From Lachnoclostridium phytofermentans ISDg (GTDB lineage Bacteria > Bacillota > Clostridia > Lachnospirales > Lachnospiraceae): a stretch of 64,000 bases of DNA. A program made the translations under genes and the position numbers. The stretch spans positions 2,806,001 to 2,870,000 of the forward strand of contig NC_010001.1 in assembly GCF_000018685.1 (NCBI RefSeq). Direction: 5' to 3'. Below, piece by piece: positions 44,644-54,511 of this stretch. The stretch's first letter is position 1. Each line of letters opens with the position of its first letter. Under the pieces are notes generated by a model. The model searched no databases. It saw only the letters and a list, made by a program, of their open reading frames with translations, and was not told the origin of the DNA.

Positions 44644-45681
44644 TTATCTATCATTGTCTTTCTTAAATATATCATCCAACTGACACATAAGGTTTTGCAG
44701 TGTACTTACAACCTTTTCATAATCCATTCTCTTTGGGCCAATGATACCAATTTTACCATAGACACCTTCTTCAATTTGATAGGTCGCGGTAACTACTGCA
44801 CAATCCTTCATTGAGTCTACCGGAGTTTCATTCCCGATGTAAACTTGTATTCCACGGTTCTCACCACTGGAAACCTCATTGTTCATAAGATTTGTCAGTT
44901 GCTTTTTTTCCTCTAAAGTGTAGAGTAATTCGCTGGCTTTCTCCATGTCATTCAGTTCAGGATATTTAAGAATATTCGTTGCTCCACTTGTAAAAATCTG
45001 AATATCATCTTCTTCACTAATGGCTTGTGCAACCGCATCTAAAATATCGCTAACCACGGAGCTATGTTCTGCCGCTTGTTCCTTCATTTGACGGATTAAT
45101 GCGAGATTAATTTCACTTAAATCCAAACCTTGTAGGAACGTATTTAATACAATGTTTAATTTTAGAAGTGTTTCCTTATCTAATGGTTCCGCAATTGCAA
45201 TTATCTTATTCTTTACGATATTGCCTTCTAGTACAATTATTGTTAGAATTTGCGTCGTATCAACTTCTGAAACTTGTAGGAATTTAACCTTTCTAGAACG
45301 ATATTGCGGTGATGTCACCATCGTTGCATAATTCGTATTTACGGCAAGAAGTCTTGCAACTTGCTGTAATAAGGTTTCCATCTTGTCAGCCTTTTCAAGC
45401 AACATATCTCGCATGTTTTCGACCTCAGTTACCTTATCCTCCATCATGGTATCCACATAAAGTCGATACCCCTTATCTGATGGGATTCGTCCAGCAGAGG
45501 TATGCGGCTGAATGATGTAGCCTAATTCTTCTAAGTCAGACATTTCATTTCGAATGGTTGCAGAGCTTAAATTTAAATCCGTATATTTCGAAATTGTTCT
45601 AGAACCGACAGGTTCACCAGTTTCTAAATAATTTCGAATTATAGCTTGTAAAATTTTCAGCTTTCTGTCATCTAACTGCAT
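44644..45681 (-). CDS. hrcA: Heat-inducible transcription repressor HrcA
   Basis: 345 residues. Winged-helix N-terminus (LDDRKLKILQAIIRNYLETG...VGSRTISKYTDLNLSSATIR), GAF-like central region and the conserved C-terminal IGPKRMDYEKVVSTLQNL. Binds CIRCE when active, with GroEL help. GGAGGGG precedes the ATG. First gene of the operon hrcA-grpE-dnaK-dnaJ-prmA, with its own target at 45787-45813, giving autoregulation. Confidence 0.97.
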   Translation of the reverse strand: MQLDDRKLKILQAIIRNYLETGEPVGSRTISKYTDLNLSSATIRNEMSDLEELGYIIQPHTSAGRIPSDKGYRLYVDTMMEDKVTEVENMRDMLLEKADKMETLLQQVARLLAVNTNYATMVTSPQYRSRKVKFLQVSEVDTTQILTIIVLEGNIVKNKIIAIAEPLDKETLLKLNIVLNTFLQGLDLSEINLALIRQMKEQAAEHSSVVSDILDAVAQAISEEDDIQIFTSGATNILKYPELNDMEKASELLYTLEEKKQLTNLMNNEVSSGENRGIQVYIGNETPVDSMKDCAVVTATYQIEEGVYGKIGIIGPKRMDYEKVVSTLQNLMCQLDDIFKKDNDR

Positions 45682-45786
45682 ATCCCCTCCTTCTCAAACC
45701 AAGATCGTTTGTATTTTCTTGCAAGTGGTTATTGCATTGAGGAAACGGATTATAATTCGCGACTTTCGAACCTTCCGTTTTTGTTG

Positions 45787-45813
45787 TTAGCACTCATTGA
45801 GGTGGAGTGCTAA
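45787..45813. promoter_or_regulatory. CIRCE operator (HrcA-binding site)
   Basis: TTAGCACTC-N9-GAGTGCTAA, a perfect match to the CIRCE consensus, 106 bases upstream of hrcA. Confidence 0.97.
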
Positions 45814-45828
45814 CATCTTTATACATAA

Positions 45829-45855
45829 ATTATCACTATTAAAATCGTTTGTCAA
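45829..45855 (-). promoter_or_regulatory. Candidate promoter of the hrcA operon
   Basis: TTGACA on the minus strand (45850-45855) with GATAAT 15 bases or TAATTT 17 bases downstream. The CIRCE dyad follows directly, so a repressor there would block initiation or elongation. Confidence 0.45.
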
Positions 45856-45962
45856 CTCCTATTTTGAGAAAATTCATTAAAATTTCATGAGGAACTTTCA
45901 TTTCTACCGAAAAAAGACATCCTCTGTTTGTTTTTTCTATTATCGATTTTACAGTAATAATT

Positions 45963-47126
45963 TTAGATAACCGTATCATCCAGTAAAAATTCAACTAATA
46001 CCTGATTGCTTACATCAATACCTCTATCTGTCAGAGAAACATAAACCTCATCAATCATCAATAGACCATTCTTTTGTAGCTCCATCAGTTTCGTACCATA
46101 GATTTCATCCATAGAAACTAGAAATTGTTGTTCAAATTCCTTTTTACTAACACCTTTACTAAGACGTAGTCCTAGAAACATAAACTCTTCCATTTCAGCA
46201 TTCTTACTAAGCATCTCTTCTACTTGTCTAACTTTTAAAGAGGATTTTAATGCTTTTTCATATTCGTTCATCGTATCAAGATTACGATATCTAACATGAT
46301 CTAATAAAGAGGAAGAACCAAGTCCTAATCCTAGATAATCAATCCTTCTCCAATACCCGATATTATGAAGGCATTCTCTCCCAGGTTTTGCATAATTTGA
46401 AATTTCATATCGATTGTAACCATGAGAAAGTAGTATCTCCTTTGTGTGTTCATACATTAACCTATCGAGTATCACATCTGGAATGGCATCCTTTTCATCC
46501 CCATGTTCTGAGAATCTTTCATAAAAGGATGTTCCTTCTTCTAAGATAAGACTATACGCAGATATATGCTCTGGCTTTAACTTAAGCACCTTCTCTAAAG
46601 TAGTTTCATAAGATTCTAAGTTCTGATAAGGTAGAGCGGACATTAAATCAATATTAATATTTTGAAAACCGACTTCTCTGGCATGTTCATAATTTTCCAC
46701 AAATTCCTCAAAAGTATGAATTCTTCCTAATAATCTTAATTCCTCATTATTTGCACTTTGTAATCCAAAACTCAATCGGTTAATCTCAAGATTATAATAA
46801 CCGAAAAGCTTATCTTTCGTGACTGTACCTGGATTACATTCTATCGTAATCTCACAAGTAGGTACTATTTCAAAACATTCCTTTATCTTATCAAAAATAC
46901 GTCCAATCTGTTCTAGAGGTAAAAGAGAAGGAGTCCCTCCTCCAAAGAATATCGAGACAACTCGGTATTCTAAAGGAAGTGACCCCTGATTTTTAATCTC
47001 TTTACACAAGAAATCGGTATACTTTAACATCTCATCCTGACTCGCTTGTCCAGATAAGAAATCGCAGTAGTTACATTTTCTTGCACAGAATGGAATGTGA
47101 ATATATAGTTCTAAATCTTTTTTCAT
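45963..47126 (-). CDS. hemW: Heme chaperone HemW (HemN-like radical SAM protein)
   Basis: 387 residues from the ATG at 47126, which gives the family start MKKDLELYIHIPFCARKCNY; starts further upstream (to 47189) exist but no ribosome site clearly decides. Radical-SAM triad CARKCNYCDF, then FFGGGTPSLLP, ECNPGTVTKDKL, RLSFGLQSANNEELRLLGR and the HemN C-terminal domain. The extra cysteine that marks true coproporphyrinogen dehydrogenases is lacking, so HemW (heme insertion) is favoured. Lies between lepA and hrcA, as in Bacillus. Confidence 0.92.
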   Translation of the reverse strand: MKKDLELYIHIPFCARKCNYCDFLSGQASQDEMLKYTDFLCKEIKNQGSLPLEYRVVSIFFGGGTPSLLPLEQIGRIFDKIKECFEIVPTCEITIECNPGTVTKDKLFGYYNLEINRLSFGLQSANNEELRLLGRIHTFEEFVENYEHAREVGFQNINIDLMSALPYQNLESYETTLEKVLKLKPEHISAYSLILEEGTSFYERFSEHGDEKDAIPDVILDRLMYEHTKEILLSHGYNRYEISNYAKPGRECLHNIGYWRRIDYLGLGLGSSSLLDHVRYRNLDTMNEYEKALKSSLKVRQVEEMLSKNAEMEEFMFLGLRLSKGVSKKEFEQQFLVSMDEIYGTKLMELQKNGLLMIDEVYVSLTDRGIDVSNQVLVEFLLDDTVI

Positions 47127-47211
47127 TCTAATAATCATGCCTTTCATAGCCTGCAAACTCTGGGCTGCAGACACAATATTAATACACATTCATTCCAGCG
47201 CTTATGCGCTC

Positions 47212-49026
47212 CTAGTCCTCATCTAACTTTAATACACTCATGAAGGCCTTTTGTGGAATCTCTACGTTACCAATCTGGCGCATACGTTTCTTTCCTTCCT
47301 TCTGCTTTTCAAGAAGTTTTCTCTTACGAGAGATATCACCACCATAACATTTTGCAAGTACGTCTTTTCGCATTGCCTTCACCGTTTCACGAGCTATAAC
47401 TTTACTTCCAACAGCTGCTTGAATCGGAATTTCAAATAAATGTCTAGGAATTTCATCTTTTAACTTTTCACACATTCTTCTGCCACGTTCATAAGCAGAT
47501 TCTCCGTGTACAATAAAGGATAGAGCATCGACCTCTTCTTTATTAATAAGAATGTCTAGTTTCACTAATTCACTTGGAACATATCCCTTCATCTCGTAAT
47601 CAAAGGATGCATAACCTCTGGATCTTGATTTTAAAGCATCAAAGAAATCATAAATAATTTCATTTAACGGTAATTCATAACGAAGTAATGCTCTTGTAGA
47701 TTCCATATACTCCATACCAAGATAAATACCACGACGTTCCTGACAAAGAGTCATTATCGCTCCAACAAATTCTGTGGTAACCATAATCTCTGCCTTTACC
47801 ATAGGCTCTTCCATATGCTCAATCTCAGATGGATCTGGTAAATTAGATGGGTTTGTTATCTCTAACATCTCACCGTTGGTTTTATATACTTTATAAATAA
47901 CGCTTGGTGCAGTAGTTACAAGGTCTAAGTTATATTCTCTCTCCAAACGCTCCTGAATAATTTCAAGATGTAATAAACCAAGGAATCCACAACGGAAACC
48001 AAATCCAAGTGCTATGGAGGTCTCTGGTTCAAATTGAAGAGAAGCATCGTTTAACTGTAATTTTTCTAATGCATCACGAAGGTCTGGATACTTCGCACCA
48101 TCCGCTGGATACATACCGCAGTACACCATTGGATTTACTTTCTTATATCCAGGAAGAGGAGTCTTACAAGGATTCTCTGCATCGGTTACAGTATCACCAA
48201 CACGAGTGTCCTTAACATTTTTTAAACTTGCTGTAATATAGCCTACCATACCTGCGGATAACTCTTCTGCTGGGATAAACTGTCCAGGTCCAAAAATACC
48301 AAGCTCAACTACATCTGCAGTTGCACCAGTAGCCATCATCTTGAGTGTTGTTCCCTTCTTAACAGTACCCTCCATAACCCTACAAAATATAATAACACCT
48401 TTATAGGAATCGTAAATGGAGTCAAAAATAAGAGCCTGTAGCGGTGCATTCTTATCACCTTTTGGTGCTGGTATTTTGGAAACAATCTGCTCTAGTACTT
48501 CTTCAATATTAATACCATTCTTGGCTGATATTAAAGGAGCATCCTGCGCTTCTATCCCGATAACGTCCTCGATTTCCGCGATAACACGTTGTGGATCAGC
48601 ACTTGGCAAGTCAATTTTATTAATAACTGGGAAAACATCAAGATTATGATCGAGCGCTAAATAAACATTCGCTAACGTCTGTGCTTCGATTCCTTGCGCT
48701 GCATCTACGACTAAGATTGCACCTTCACACGCAGCAAGGCTTCGTGAAACTTCATAATTAAAGTCAACGTGTCCAGGTGTATCAATTAAATTAAAGATAT
48801 ACTCTTCCCCGTCCTTTGCCTTATATACAGTACGTACAGTCTGTGCCTTAATTGTTATTCCACGTTCCCTCTCTAGGTCCATATTATCTAATACCTGAGA
48901 TGACATTTCTCTGCTCGTAAGTAAACCAGTTTTTTCGATAATACGATCTGCGAGCGTAGATTTACCATGATCTATATGAGCAATAATACAAAAATTTCTG
49001 ATTCTCTTCTGGTCAATACCTGACAT
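47212..49026 (-). CDS. lepA: Elongation factor 4 (LepA)
   Basis: 604 residues from ATG 49026 with AGGAGG; eight upstream in-frame codons are not needed. GTP-binding motifs [27 protein letters not shown] and [10 protein letters not shown]; then EF-G-like domains and the LepA-specific C-terminal ([40 protein letters not shown]). It back-translocates or helps assemble ribosomes. Follows spoIIP across a 754-base repeat-bearing spacer. Confidence 0.97.
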
Positions 49027-49275
49027 GTTTTTCCTCCTGGGATTTATCACTTACATAACTTATATGATTTTCATTACCTTTTAGGGTCAAGGCATATATG
49101 CCTCGCATATTTGCTATGCACAGTAAGTATGCTTTCTAAACATACATAAAAAACCTCCATGCTAATTATCTATCCATAGCGACATATACCTGCACGGGGA
49201 TTTCCTTCTTGATTTTCACATCTTTTCTGTAAGCAAATTTCTACATAATGATTTATTATACCATATTCGTGGTTA

Positions 49276-49381
49276 CATATGGAATGCGGCACTTTGTATC
49301 GTTAATGTGCACTCATTTCGTTCGCGCTTTATTCGCAAGCTCATATGGAATACGGTACTTTATTCCGCTTATGTGCACTCA
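49276..49381. repeat. Two diverged 40-bp direct repeats
   Basis: 49276-49315 and 49342-49381 (period 66) share CATATGGAAT, CGG, ACTTT and ATGTGCACTCA. They lie upstream of lepA in the spacer after spoIIP. Function unknown. Confidence 0.65.
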
Positions 49382-49447
49382 CAACGTCTGGCACCGGTAT
49401 AATATCTGTCGACATTATACCATACCAAAACTTTGCTGACAAGGAGA

Positions 49448-49531
49448 TACTATTCGCATCCTATGATATACTATTCGCATCCTATGATATACTATTCGCA
49501 TCCTATGATATACTATTCGCATCCTATGATA
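49448..49531. repeat. Four perfect tandem copies of a 21-bp repeat
   Basis: Unit TACTATTCGCATCCTATGAT plus A, copies at 49448, 49469, 49490 and 49511, no differences. Lies in the lepA-spoIIP spacer; a rightward frame through it repeats LFASYDI but has no support as a gene. Perfect identity points to recent expansion. Confidence 0.95.
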
Positions 49532-49608
49532 ACACTATATGAATGTGCATCAACACTTAAAGAGCTTATAATTCATAGGTAGTTGCAGAACAATATATGA
49601 ATTATAAA

Positions 49609-49648
49609 ATGTTTGGAAAGCCACAAATCAATATGACTTTCCAAACAT
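49609..49648 (-). terminator. Terminator of the gpr-spoIIP unit
   Basis: Perfect 12-base arms (49609-49620, 49637-49648) and 16-base loop; TTTTATAATT follows on the minus strand. Confidence 0.75.
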
Positions 49649-49780
49649 AATTTTGAATCTCTTCCTATATTATATTGTTCTATACTTTTTACTTCTATAC
49701 TTATGATTTATGATGTTGAATATAATATTTCAACATTCTCGCTAATTTAATATTATTAATACACGCATTTCTCTTGCTTT

Positions 49781-51232
49781 TTACGGATTTGATAATAGCT
49801 GATTTAATATCACAGATAATGGTTCCATTGCATTATAAGCTTCTTGTACGTTATTATTTTCTGTACCACATTCAATTAATAAGTAACGTTTTGCAAGATG
49901 TTGATTATAACGCCAGTTCTTCAAATAATTTCTATGAACAAACCCTGGATAGAGATTTCGACCAACTAATGCTGCCTGCAAACTAAAAGCAAGATTATCC
50001 TTAAGATTAGGATTATCAAGACGATCTATTGGTCCCTTACTATCTCGACATAGACCATTAAAGAACATGATTTGACAAGCATCTTTTCCATTCACAGTTG
50101 CAAGCCGTTTCGGTCCGCTATCTCTATGTAAATCAATTACAACTTCAATACTAGGATTATCTGTTAGAATTTTTTCAATATTTGGTCTTGCAGTACTATA
50201 TGCAAAATTTCGATTATCTTCTCCATTCGCTTTTTTATCATAAGCGGTCTTATCGTGGTAAACTACATATCCCATTTTCTCTAACAATTCTGTTAAATAG
50301 TTACCTGCTCCAACAACAGTATCCGCCTGCACACCTGCTTTACTATCAAGATAGGTTTCTGATGCATGAGTATGATAAATTAATATTTGAGGGGCATCCG
50401 TTCTTTTCTTGATCGCCATATTCTTCTTTAATAACTCATTTACATTAAATAAAGATTTTGTCACAGTTGTTGAGGAGTCAACAATGTAAAAACTATCGAT
50501 TAAATAATTTATATCACTTAGTTTCTCAAGAGAGTAATTACTTTGTATTAAATTACTAACTGAGATTGCAGGTTCGTTAAATACCGATGAAGTTTGATTG
50601 CTAATTTGACTTGAATTATAATCCGGTAATCTAGCCACATCCCCCTTTTTGTATTCTATGATTAATTTTTGGTCAGTAGTTTCATCTTCCTTGTCAAAGA
50701 TATCGCTACTCATTGAACTATCACTATTGTTATAATTCTTATTTTCCTCTTCAGCCAGTTGTTCAATACTACTATTCTCACTGTCTGATACATTTTTCGA
50801 CCACGCTAGTTGTTCCTCTTTCGTTGTATCTCTATAGTTCTCGTCCATATTCTCATTGTAATCTGCTAGATTTACGTAATCAAGCGTGTCTTCGTAGTTG
50901 ATATCCTCTTCTTCATTTTGTTCATGAAACACTTGTTTTCCTTGATGAGAGGCATAATAATTAATCGAAAAGTCTTCAGCGACCGTATGTAACAAGGTAG
51001 AATCTGATGCTTCATCTCGTTTCACATAACGAAATAATTCATTACATGAAGAAGTGGCGTTCAAATAGAGTGATTCAATAAAGCTGACACCTGCCTTCTT
51101 TGCTACACTAGTCATCTGTTCCGAGGCAAATACGACGATGCCTCGGAATATAATAAAACTTGCAATAATAATACAGCACGTTAGTATGATGCGATAAATG
51201 ATGAGTTCATATCTCCTAAAACGATGCCTCAT
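49781..51232 (-). CDS. spoIIP: Stage II sporulation protein P (amidase/endopeptidase)
   Basis: 483 residues. N-terminal membrane anchor (about 12-33), a long acidic Asn/Ser/Glu-rich linker, then the SpoIIP catalytic domain: ILIYHTHASETYLDS, EVVIDLHRDSGPKRLATVNG and LLIECGTENNNVQEA carry the zinc-binding His/Glu and catalytic Glu residues. It degrades peptidoglycan during engulfment with SpoIID. GGAG ten bases before the ATG. Directly follows gpr (6 bases), as in Bacillus. The linker of nearly 200 residues is longer than usual. Confidence 0.93.
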   Translation of the reverse strand: MRHRFRRYELIIYRIILTCCIIIASFIIFRGIVVFASEQMTSVAKKAGVSFIESLYLNATSSCNELFRYVKRDEASDSTLLHTVAEDFSINYYASHQGKQVFHEQNEEEDINYEDTLDYVNLADYNENMDENYRDTTKEEQLAWSKNVSDSENSSIEQLAEEENKNYNNSDSSMSSDIFDKEDETTDQKLIIEYKKGDVARLPDYNSSQISNQTSSVFNEPAISVSNLIQSNYSLEKLSDINYLIDSFYIVDSSTTVTKSLFNVNELLKKNMAIKKRTDAPQILIYHTHASETYLDSKAGVQADTVVGAGNYLTELLEKMGYVVYHDKTAYDKKANGEDNRNFAYSTARPNIEKILTDNPSIEVVIDLHRDSGPKRLATVNGKDACQIMFFNGLCRDSKGPIDRLDNPNLKDNLAFSLQAALVGRNLYPGFVHRNYLKNWRYNQHLAKRYLLIECGTENNNVQEAYNAMEPLSVILNQLLSNP

Positions 51233-51238
51233 GCTTAC

Positions 51239-52162
51239 TTAGCTCCTTCCGCAAAAACACGAATTGATTGCCTCAGATAACGTAAAGCTGATGCATTTCA
51301 TAGATTCGTCAATATTTTTTGGTGTTACAAACATATTATGAAAAGATTCCTGATTAGTTACTTCAGAAAAGAAACTTTGAACTTCATTTTGGCTAAACCC
51401 TTGGCTATTTAACATATTTTCCATGGAATCTCGAATTATCGTCATAGCATCTACCACCGTAGGCACCCCTAGCGCAACAACTTTTACGCCAAGACTATCC
51501 TCATTTAGCGCCATTCGATTATTCCCTATTCCTGCTCCCGGACTTATCCCAGTATCACTAATTTGAATCGTTGTATTTACTCGATGAACACTACGGGAAG
51601 CCAACGCATCGATTGCTAAGACAACAGAAGGCTTGGTCTCTTTCATAATGCCACGAATGATTTCCACTGCCTCCATCCCCGTTTGGGCCATTACCCCTGG
51701 AGCCAATGCACTGACACAAGTTAATTTATTTCTCTTTTGAAAATCTTCGCCATATTCTTTTATCAAATGTCTGGTAATAAATAAATTATCTACAACCAAA
51801 GGACCTAGAGCATCTGGAGTAACCTCTCGATTGCCTAATCCCACTACCATTACACCTTTTTCTCTATCTTCACCAATCAGTTTTTTAATGTACTTACCGA
51901 TTTCTTCACTTATAGAACTGTGATATTCATCATCTTTTTCTGATAGTTTTTGCGCTTCTATAGTTATATAGGTTCCTATCGGCTTTCTCATAGCCTTGGC
52001 ACCTTGTTCGTCTTTGATGATAACCGTAGTTATTTTCAAATCTTTTTCTTTTAGATAATCTTCTTCTAAAACGACGCCCTTAATTTCTACATCATCGTCT
52101 TCAAAACTTTCCCTAACCTCTAACGCTAAGTCTGTCCGAATATCTTCATAGCCTTTCTTCAT
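51239..52162 (-). CDS. gpr: Spore germination protease GPR
   Basis: 307 residues. Degrades small acid-soluble spore proteins during germination. The N-terminus RTDLALEVRESF is the self-cleavage region typical of GPR zymogens; further landmarks are VVGLGNREVTPDALGPLVVD, PGVMAQTGMEAVEIIRGI and GAGIGNNRMALNEDSLGVKV. Made in the forespore as an inactive precursor. It is divergent from rpsT, the order seen in Bacillus. Confidence 0.95.
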   Translation of the reverse strand: MKKGYEDIRTDLALEVRESFEDDDVEIKGVVLEEDYLKEKDLKITTVIIKDEQGAKAMRKPIGTYITIEAQKLSEKDDEYHSSISEEIGKYIKKLIGEDREKGVMVVGLGNREVTPDALGPLVVDNLFITRHLIKEYGEDFQKRNKLTCVSALAPGVMAQTGMEAVEIIRGIMKETKPSVVLAIDALASRSVHRVNTTIQISDTGISPGAGIGNNRMALNEDSLGVKVVALGVPTVVDAMTIIRDSMENMLNSQGFSQNEVQSFFSEVTNQESFHNMFVTPKNIDESMKCISFTLSEAINSCFCGRS

Positions 52163-52272
52163 TCATTCTCTCCTTCTAACCTATGCAGATTCTTAATATT
52201 TCATGACCGTATTTTTGCATAGTTTACGGGTCATCTTGTTTTATTCTTTTACAATTTAGGATAAAATATGTA

Positions 52273-52301
52273 TTGACATATGAAATGTTTTATACTATGA
52301 T
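52273..52301 (+). promoter_or_regulatory. Promoter of rpsT
   Basis: TTGACA (52273-52278), 17-base spacer, TATGAT (52296-52301), a near-consensus sigma-A promoter. The leader of about 88 bases contains pairing segments GTTCACTA/TAGCGAAC around a TCCG/CGGA stem. Confidence 0.75.
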
Positions 52302-52395
52302 ATAACGGTATGTTCACTACAGAGCGTCCGTGTCCGGATCTTTAGCGAACTTTCATGCGCATATTATAAAAGAACGTTATATGGAGGTGTACAGA

Positions 52396-52659
52396 TTGGC
52401 TAACATTAAATCTGCTAAGAAAAGAATTAAAGTTATTGAGACAAAGACATTAAGAAATAAGGTAATTAAGTCTAAAGTTAAGACTTTAGTAAAGAAGGTT
52501 GAAGTTGCTGTGGCTGCCAGCGATAAAGATCTTGCTACTAAGAGCTTAAAAGATGCTGTAGTTGCTATCGACAAAGCTGCTTCTAAGGGTGTTTACCACA
52601 AGAAGAATGCTGCTAGAAAAGTTGGTAGATTAGCAAAGGCTGTTAATTCTATTGCTTAA
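52396..52659 (+). CDS. rpsT: Small-subunit ribosomal protein S20
   Basis: 87 residues starting at TTG 52396 with GGAGGTG six bases upstream; the in-frame ATGs further upstream lack ribosome sites and would add residues not found in S20. Sequence LANIKSAKKRIKVIETKTLR...GVYHKKNAARKVGRLAKAVN is unmistakable. Binds 16S rRNA. TTG starts are known for S20 genes and may lower or autoregulate expression. Confidence 0.96.
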   Translation: MANIKSAKKRIKVIETKTLRNKVIKSKVKTLVKKVEVAVAASDKDLATKSLKDAVVAIDKAASKGVYHKKNAARKVGRLAKAVNSIA

Positions 52660-52679
52660 TTTTTATAGTATATAATATG

Positions 52680-52737
52680 GGAGTGTGATGAAATGAACTC
52701 AAATTCTTGTTTTCATTTCATAGCACTCTCATTTTTT
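52680..52737 (+). terminator. Terminator of rpsT
   Basis: Seventeen-base imperfect arms (52681-52697, 52712-52728) followed by CATTTTTTT. Confidence 0.85.
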
Positions 52738-53199
52738 TACTATTAATATTTCTTCTTTATTTTCTATTCAATAAGTACTTCTTTGTTTTTCGTTTTAATA
52801 ATTTAATTAGTTCTTCTCTAATTTATTAATTTATATTAGTAACTCTCTTATTCTCTATTCCTATATCATTACTCTTAATTTTCTTTTTCTATAATCTTTT
52901 TTCTAATCTTTCATTAACTCTTATAATCTATACCACTACCCCTCTTGACATATCTACCACTAATAAGTCCTTAAAAGATAATTGAAAATTATATCATAAT
53001 GATTTTATCTATTTTCAAAAGATTGTAAATACTTTAATTGTTACCATTGTTTTAAATATTATTAATTTTCAACTGTACTACTTGTATTAATACAGTTAAT
53101 ATGCTATAGTCGTTATAGTCGTTTCGATCTTGCTATACATAGGTTGTCAAGAATAAATACGAAGTACTTTTCCTAACAATTTACTATCGGAAAGACACA
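52738..53199. other. AT-rich spacer after rpsT
   Basis: About 460 bases of very AT-rich sequence with no gene seen. A partial copy of the dispersed-repeat end (GTTGTCAAGAATAAA at 53143-53157) lies about 90 bases before the related full copy. Confidence 0.5.
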
Positions 53200-53240
53200 C
53201 AAGAGAGAGTACGCTTCGCGAACTTTTCCTTGTCAAGAAT
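53200..53240 (-). repeat. Dispersed palindromic repeat, copy E
   Basis: On the minus strand begins ATTCTTGACAAGGAAAAGTT, then CGCGAAGCG, ending CTCTTG. The GCTTCGC/GCGAAGC core is a perfect palindrome. It ends 22 bases before the GntR start codon, in its leader. Confidence 0.7.
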
Positions 53241-53262
53241 AAAAACGGAAAGGAGATCAAGT

Positions 53263-53625
53263 ATGTTTCAAGTAAATCTTACCTCTAAAGTCCCAATTTA
53301 TGAACAACTTTCAGGAAAAATTATGGAACTTATGATGAAAAACGTTTTACATGAAAATGACCAATTGCCAAGCGTAAGAGCCTTAGCAAAAGAACTTGGT
53401 ATTAATCCAAATACAGTGCAAAAAGCTTATCAAGAACTAGAACATAATGGTGTCATCTATTCTGTTGTTGGACGTGGCAGTTTTATTGCACCATTAAAAG
53501 ATACGTCTTTGAAAGATAAGGCAATGAAGAGCTTTGACGAAGCTGTGCTTGATGCACTCTCCAAAGGCCTCTTAAAAGAAGATTTAATAAATAGAATTGA
53601 GGTGATCGAAAATGATCGAATTTAA
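53263..53625 (+). CDS. GntR family regulator, YtrA subfamily
   Basis: 120 residues from ATG 53263 with AAAGGAGA; eleven upstream codons are not needed. Winged helix VPIYEQLSGKIMELM...QLPSVRALAKELGINPNTVQ and KAYQELEHNGVIYSVVGRGS. YtrA-type regulators have a short C-terminal dimerisation tail instead of a ligand domain and typically repress their own ABC transporter operon. The following ATPase gene overlaps by 14 bases. Expected signal: cell-wall stress or antimicrobial peptides, by family only. Confidence 0.93.
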   Translation: MFQVNLTSKVPIYEQLSGKIMELMMKNVLHENDQLPSVRALAKELGINPNTVQKAYQELEHNGVIYSVVGRGSFIAPLKDTSLKDKAMKSFDEAVLDALSKGLLKEDLINRIEVIENDRI

Positions 53626-54511
53626 AAATGTTTCAAAGCGCTTTGGCAGCGATTTATCACTCGATCAGATTAGCTTAACAATTGAGGATGGTACTGCATT
53701 TGGATTATTAGGATCGAATGGTGCTGGTAAGTCCACACTCTTGCGCTTGCTTAGTGGTATCTATAAAGCAGACGAAGGAGAAGTCCTTATCGACGAAGCT
53801 TCTGTTTATGATAATATACAAGTAAAGTCAGATATGTTCTTTATAAATGATGAAACTGTGCAATACCAAAACATGACTATAGTTGAATTAAAAAATCACT
53901 ACAAGATATATTATAGAAATTTTAATGAGGAAGTATTTAAACGTTTAATAGACGTAACAAAATTACCAACAGATAAAAAAATGTCGACATTTTCAAAGGG
54001 TATGAAAAGACAGGCAGTTTTTATTATTGGACTTTCTTCCGGTACGAAATATCTATTAATGGATGAAGCGTTTGATGGATTAGATCCTGCAATGAGAATT
54101 ATTGTGAAGCGTATCTTAGTAGATGAAATGCTCGATCGTAAACTCACATTAATACTCTCCTCCCATAACTTGAAGGAGGTAAATGATATTTGTGATCATG
54201 TAGCGCTACTTCATGAAGGCAAGCTTCTCTTTAGCAAAGATTTGGAAAGTGTATATGAAAGATTTCATAAAATTCAGGTGGCATTTTCAAGGGATTACTC
54301 TGTGGAAGATTTTGAAGGATTGTCTATCGTTCAAAGTGAAAAGATTGGAAGTGTGTTAACCATGGGGGTACGTGGTGATATCGAAGAAATTAAGACATAT
54401 TTATCTCACTTTCGTCCGATCCTACTAGAGGAAATTCCACTAACACTAGAAGAAATATTTATCTATGAAATGGAGGCAAACGGATATGACGCAAACGGCA
54501 TCGATCACTAG
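53612..54511 (+). CDS. ABC transporter ATP-binding protein
   Basis: 299 residues. Walker A GLLGSNGAGKSTLLRLLSG, a degenerate signature STFSKGMKRQAVF, Walker B YLLMDEAFDGLDP and the switch histidine ILSSHN. The C-terminal extension of about 70 residues is typical of drug- or bacitracin-type exporters. Overlaps both the GntR gene upstream and the permease downstream, so all three are translationally coupled. Confidence 0.94.
   Translation: MIEFKNVSKRFGSDLSLDQISLTIEDGTAFGLLGSNGAGKSTLLRLLSGIYKADEGEVLIDEASVYDNIQVKSDMFFINDETVQYQNMTIVELKNHYKIYYRNFNEEVFKRLIDVTKLPTDKKMSTFSKGMKRQAVFIIGLSSGTKYLLMDEAFDGLDPAMRIIVKRILVDEMLDRKLTLILSSHNLKEVNDICDHVALLHEGKLLFSKDLESVYERFHKIQVAFSRDYSVEDFEGLSIVQSEKIGSVLTMGVRGDIEEIKTYLSHFRPILLEEIPLTLEEIFIYEMEANGYDANGIDH

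Noticed and set aside
49448..49531. Possible CRISPR array
   Set aside because: The repeats are directly contiguous with no variable spacers and no cas genes are in the window.
49345..49542. Rightward frame ending in four LFASYDI repeats
   Set aside because: Produced by the perfect 21-bp tandem repeats; no ribosome site or family likeness.
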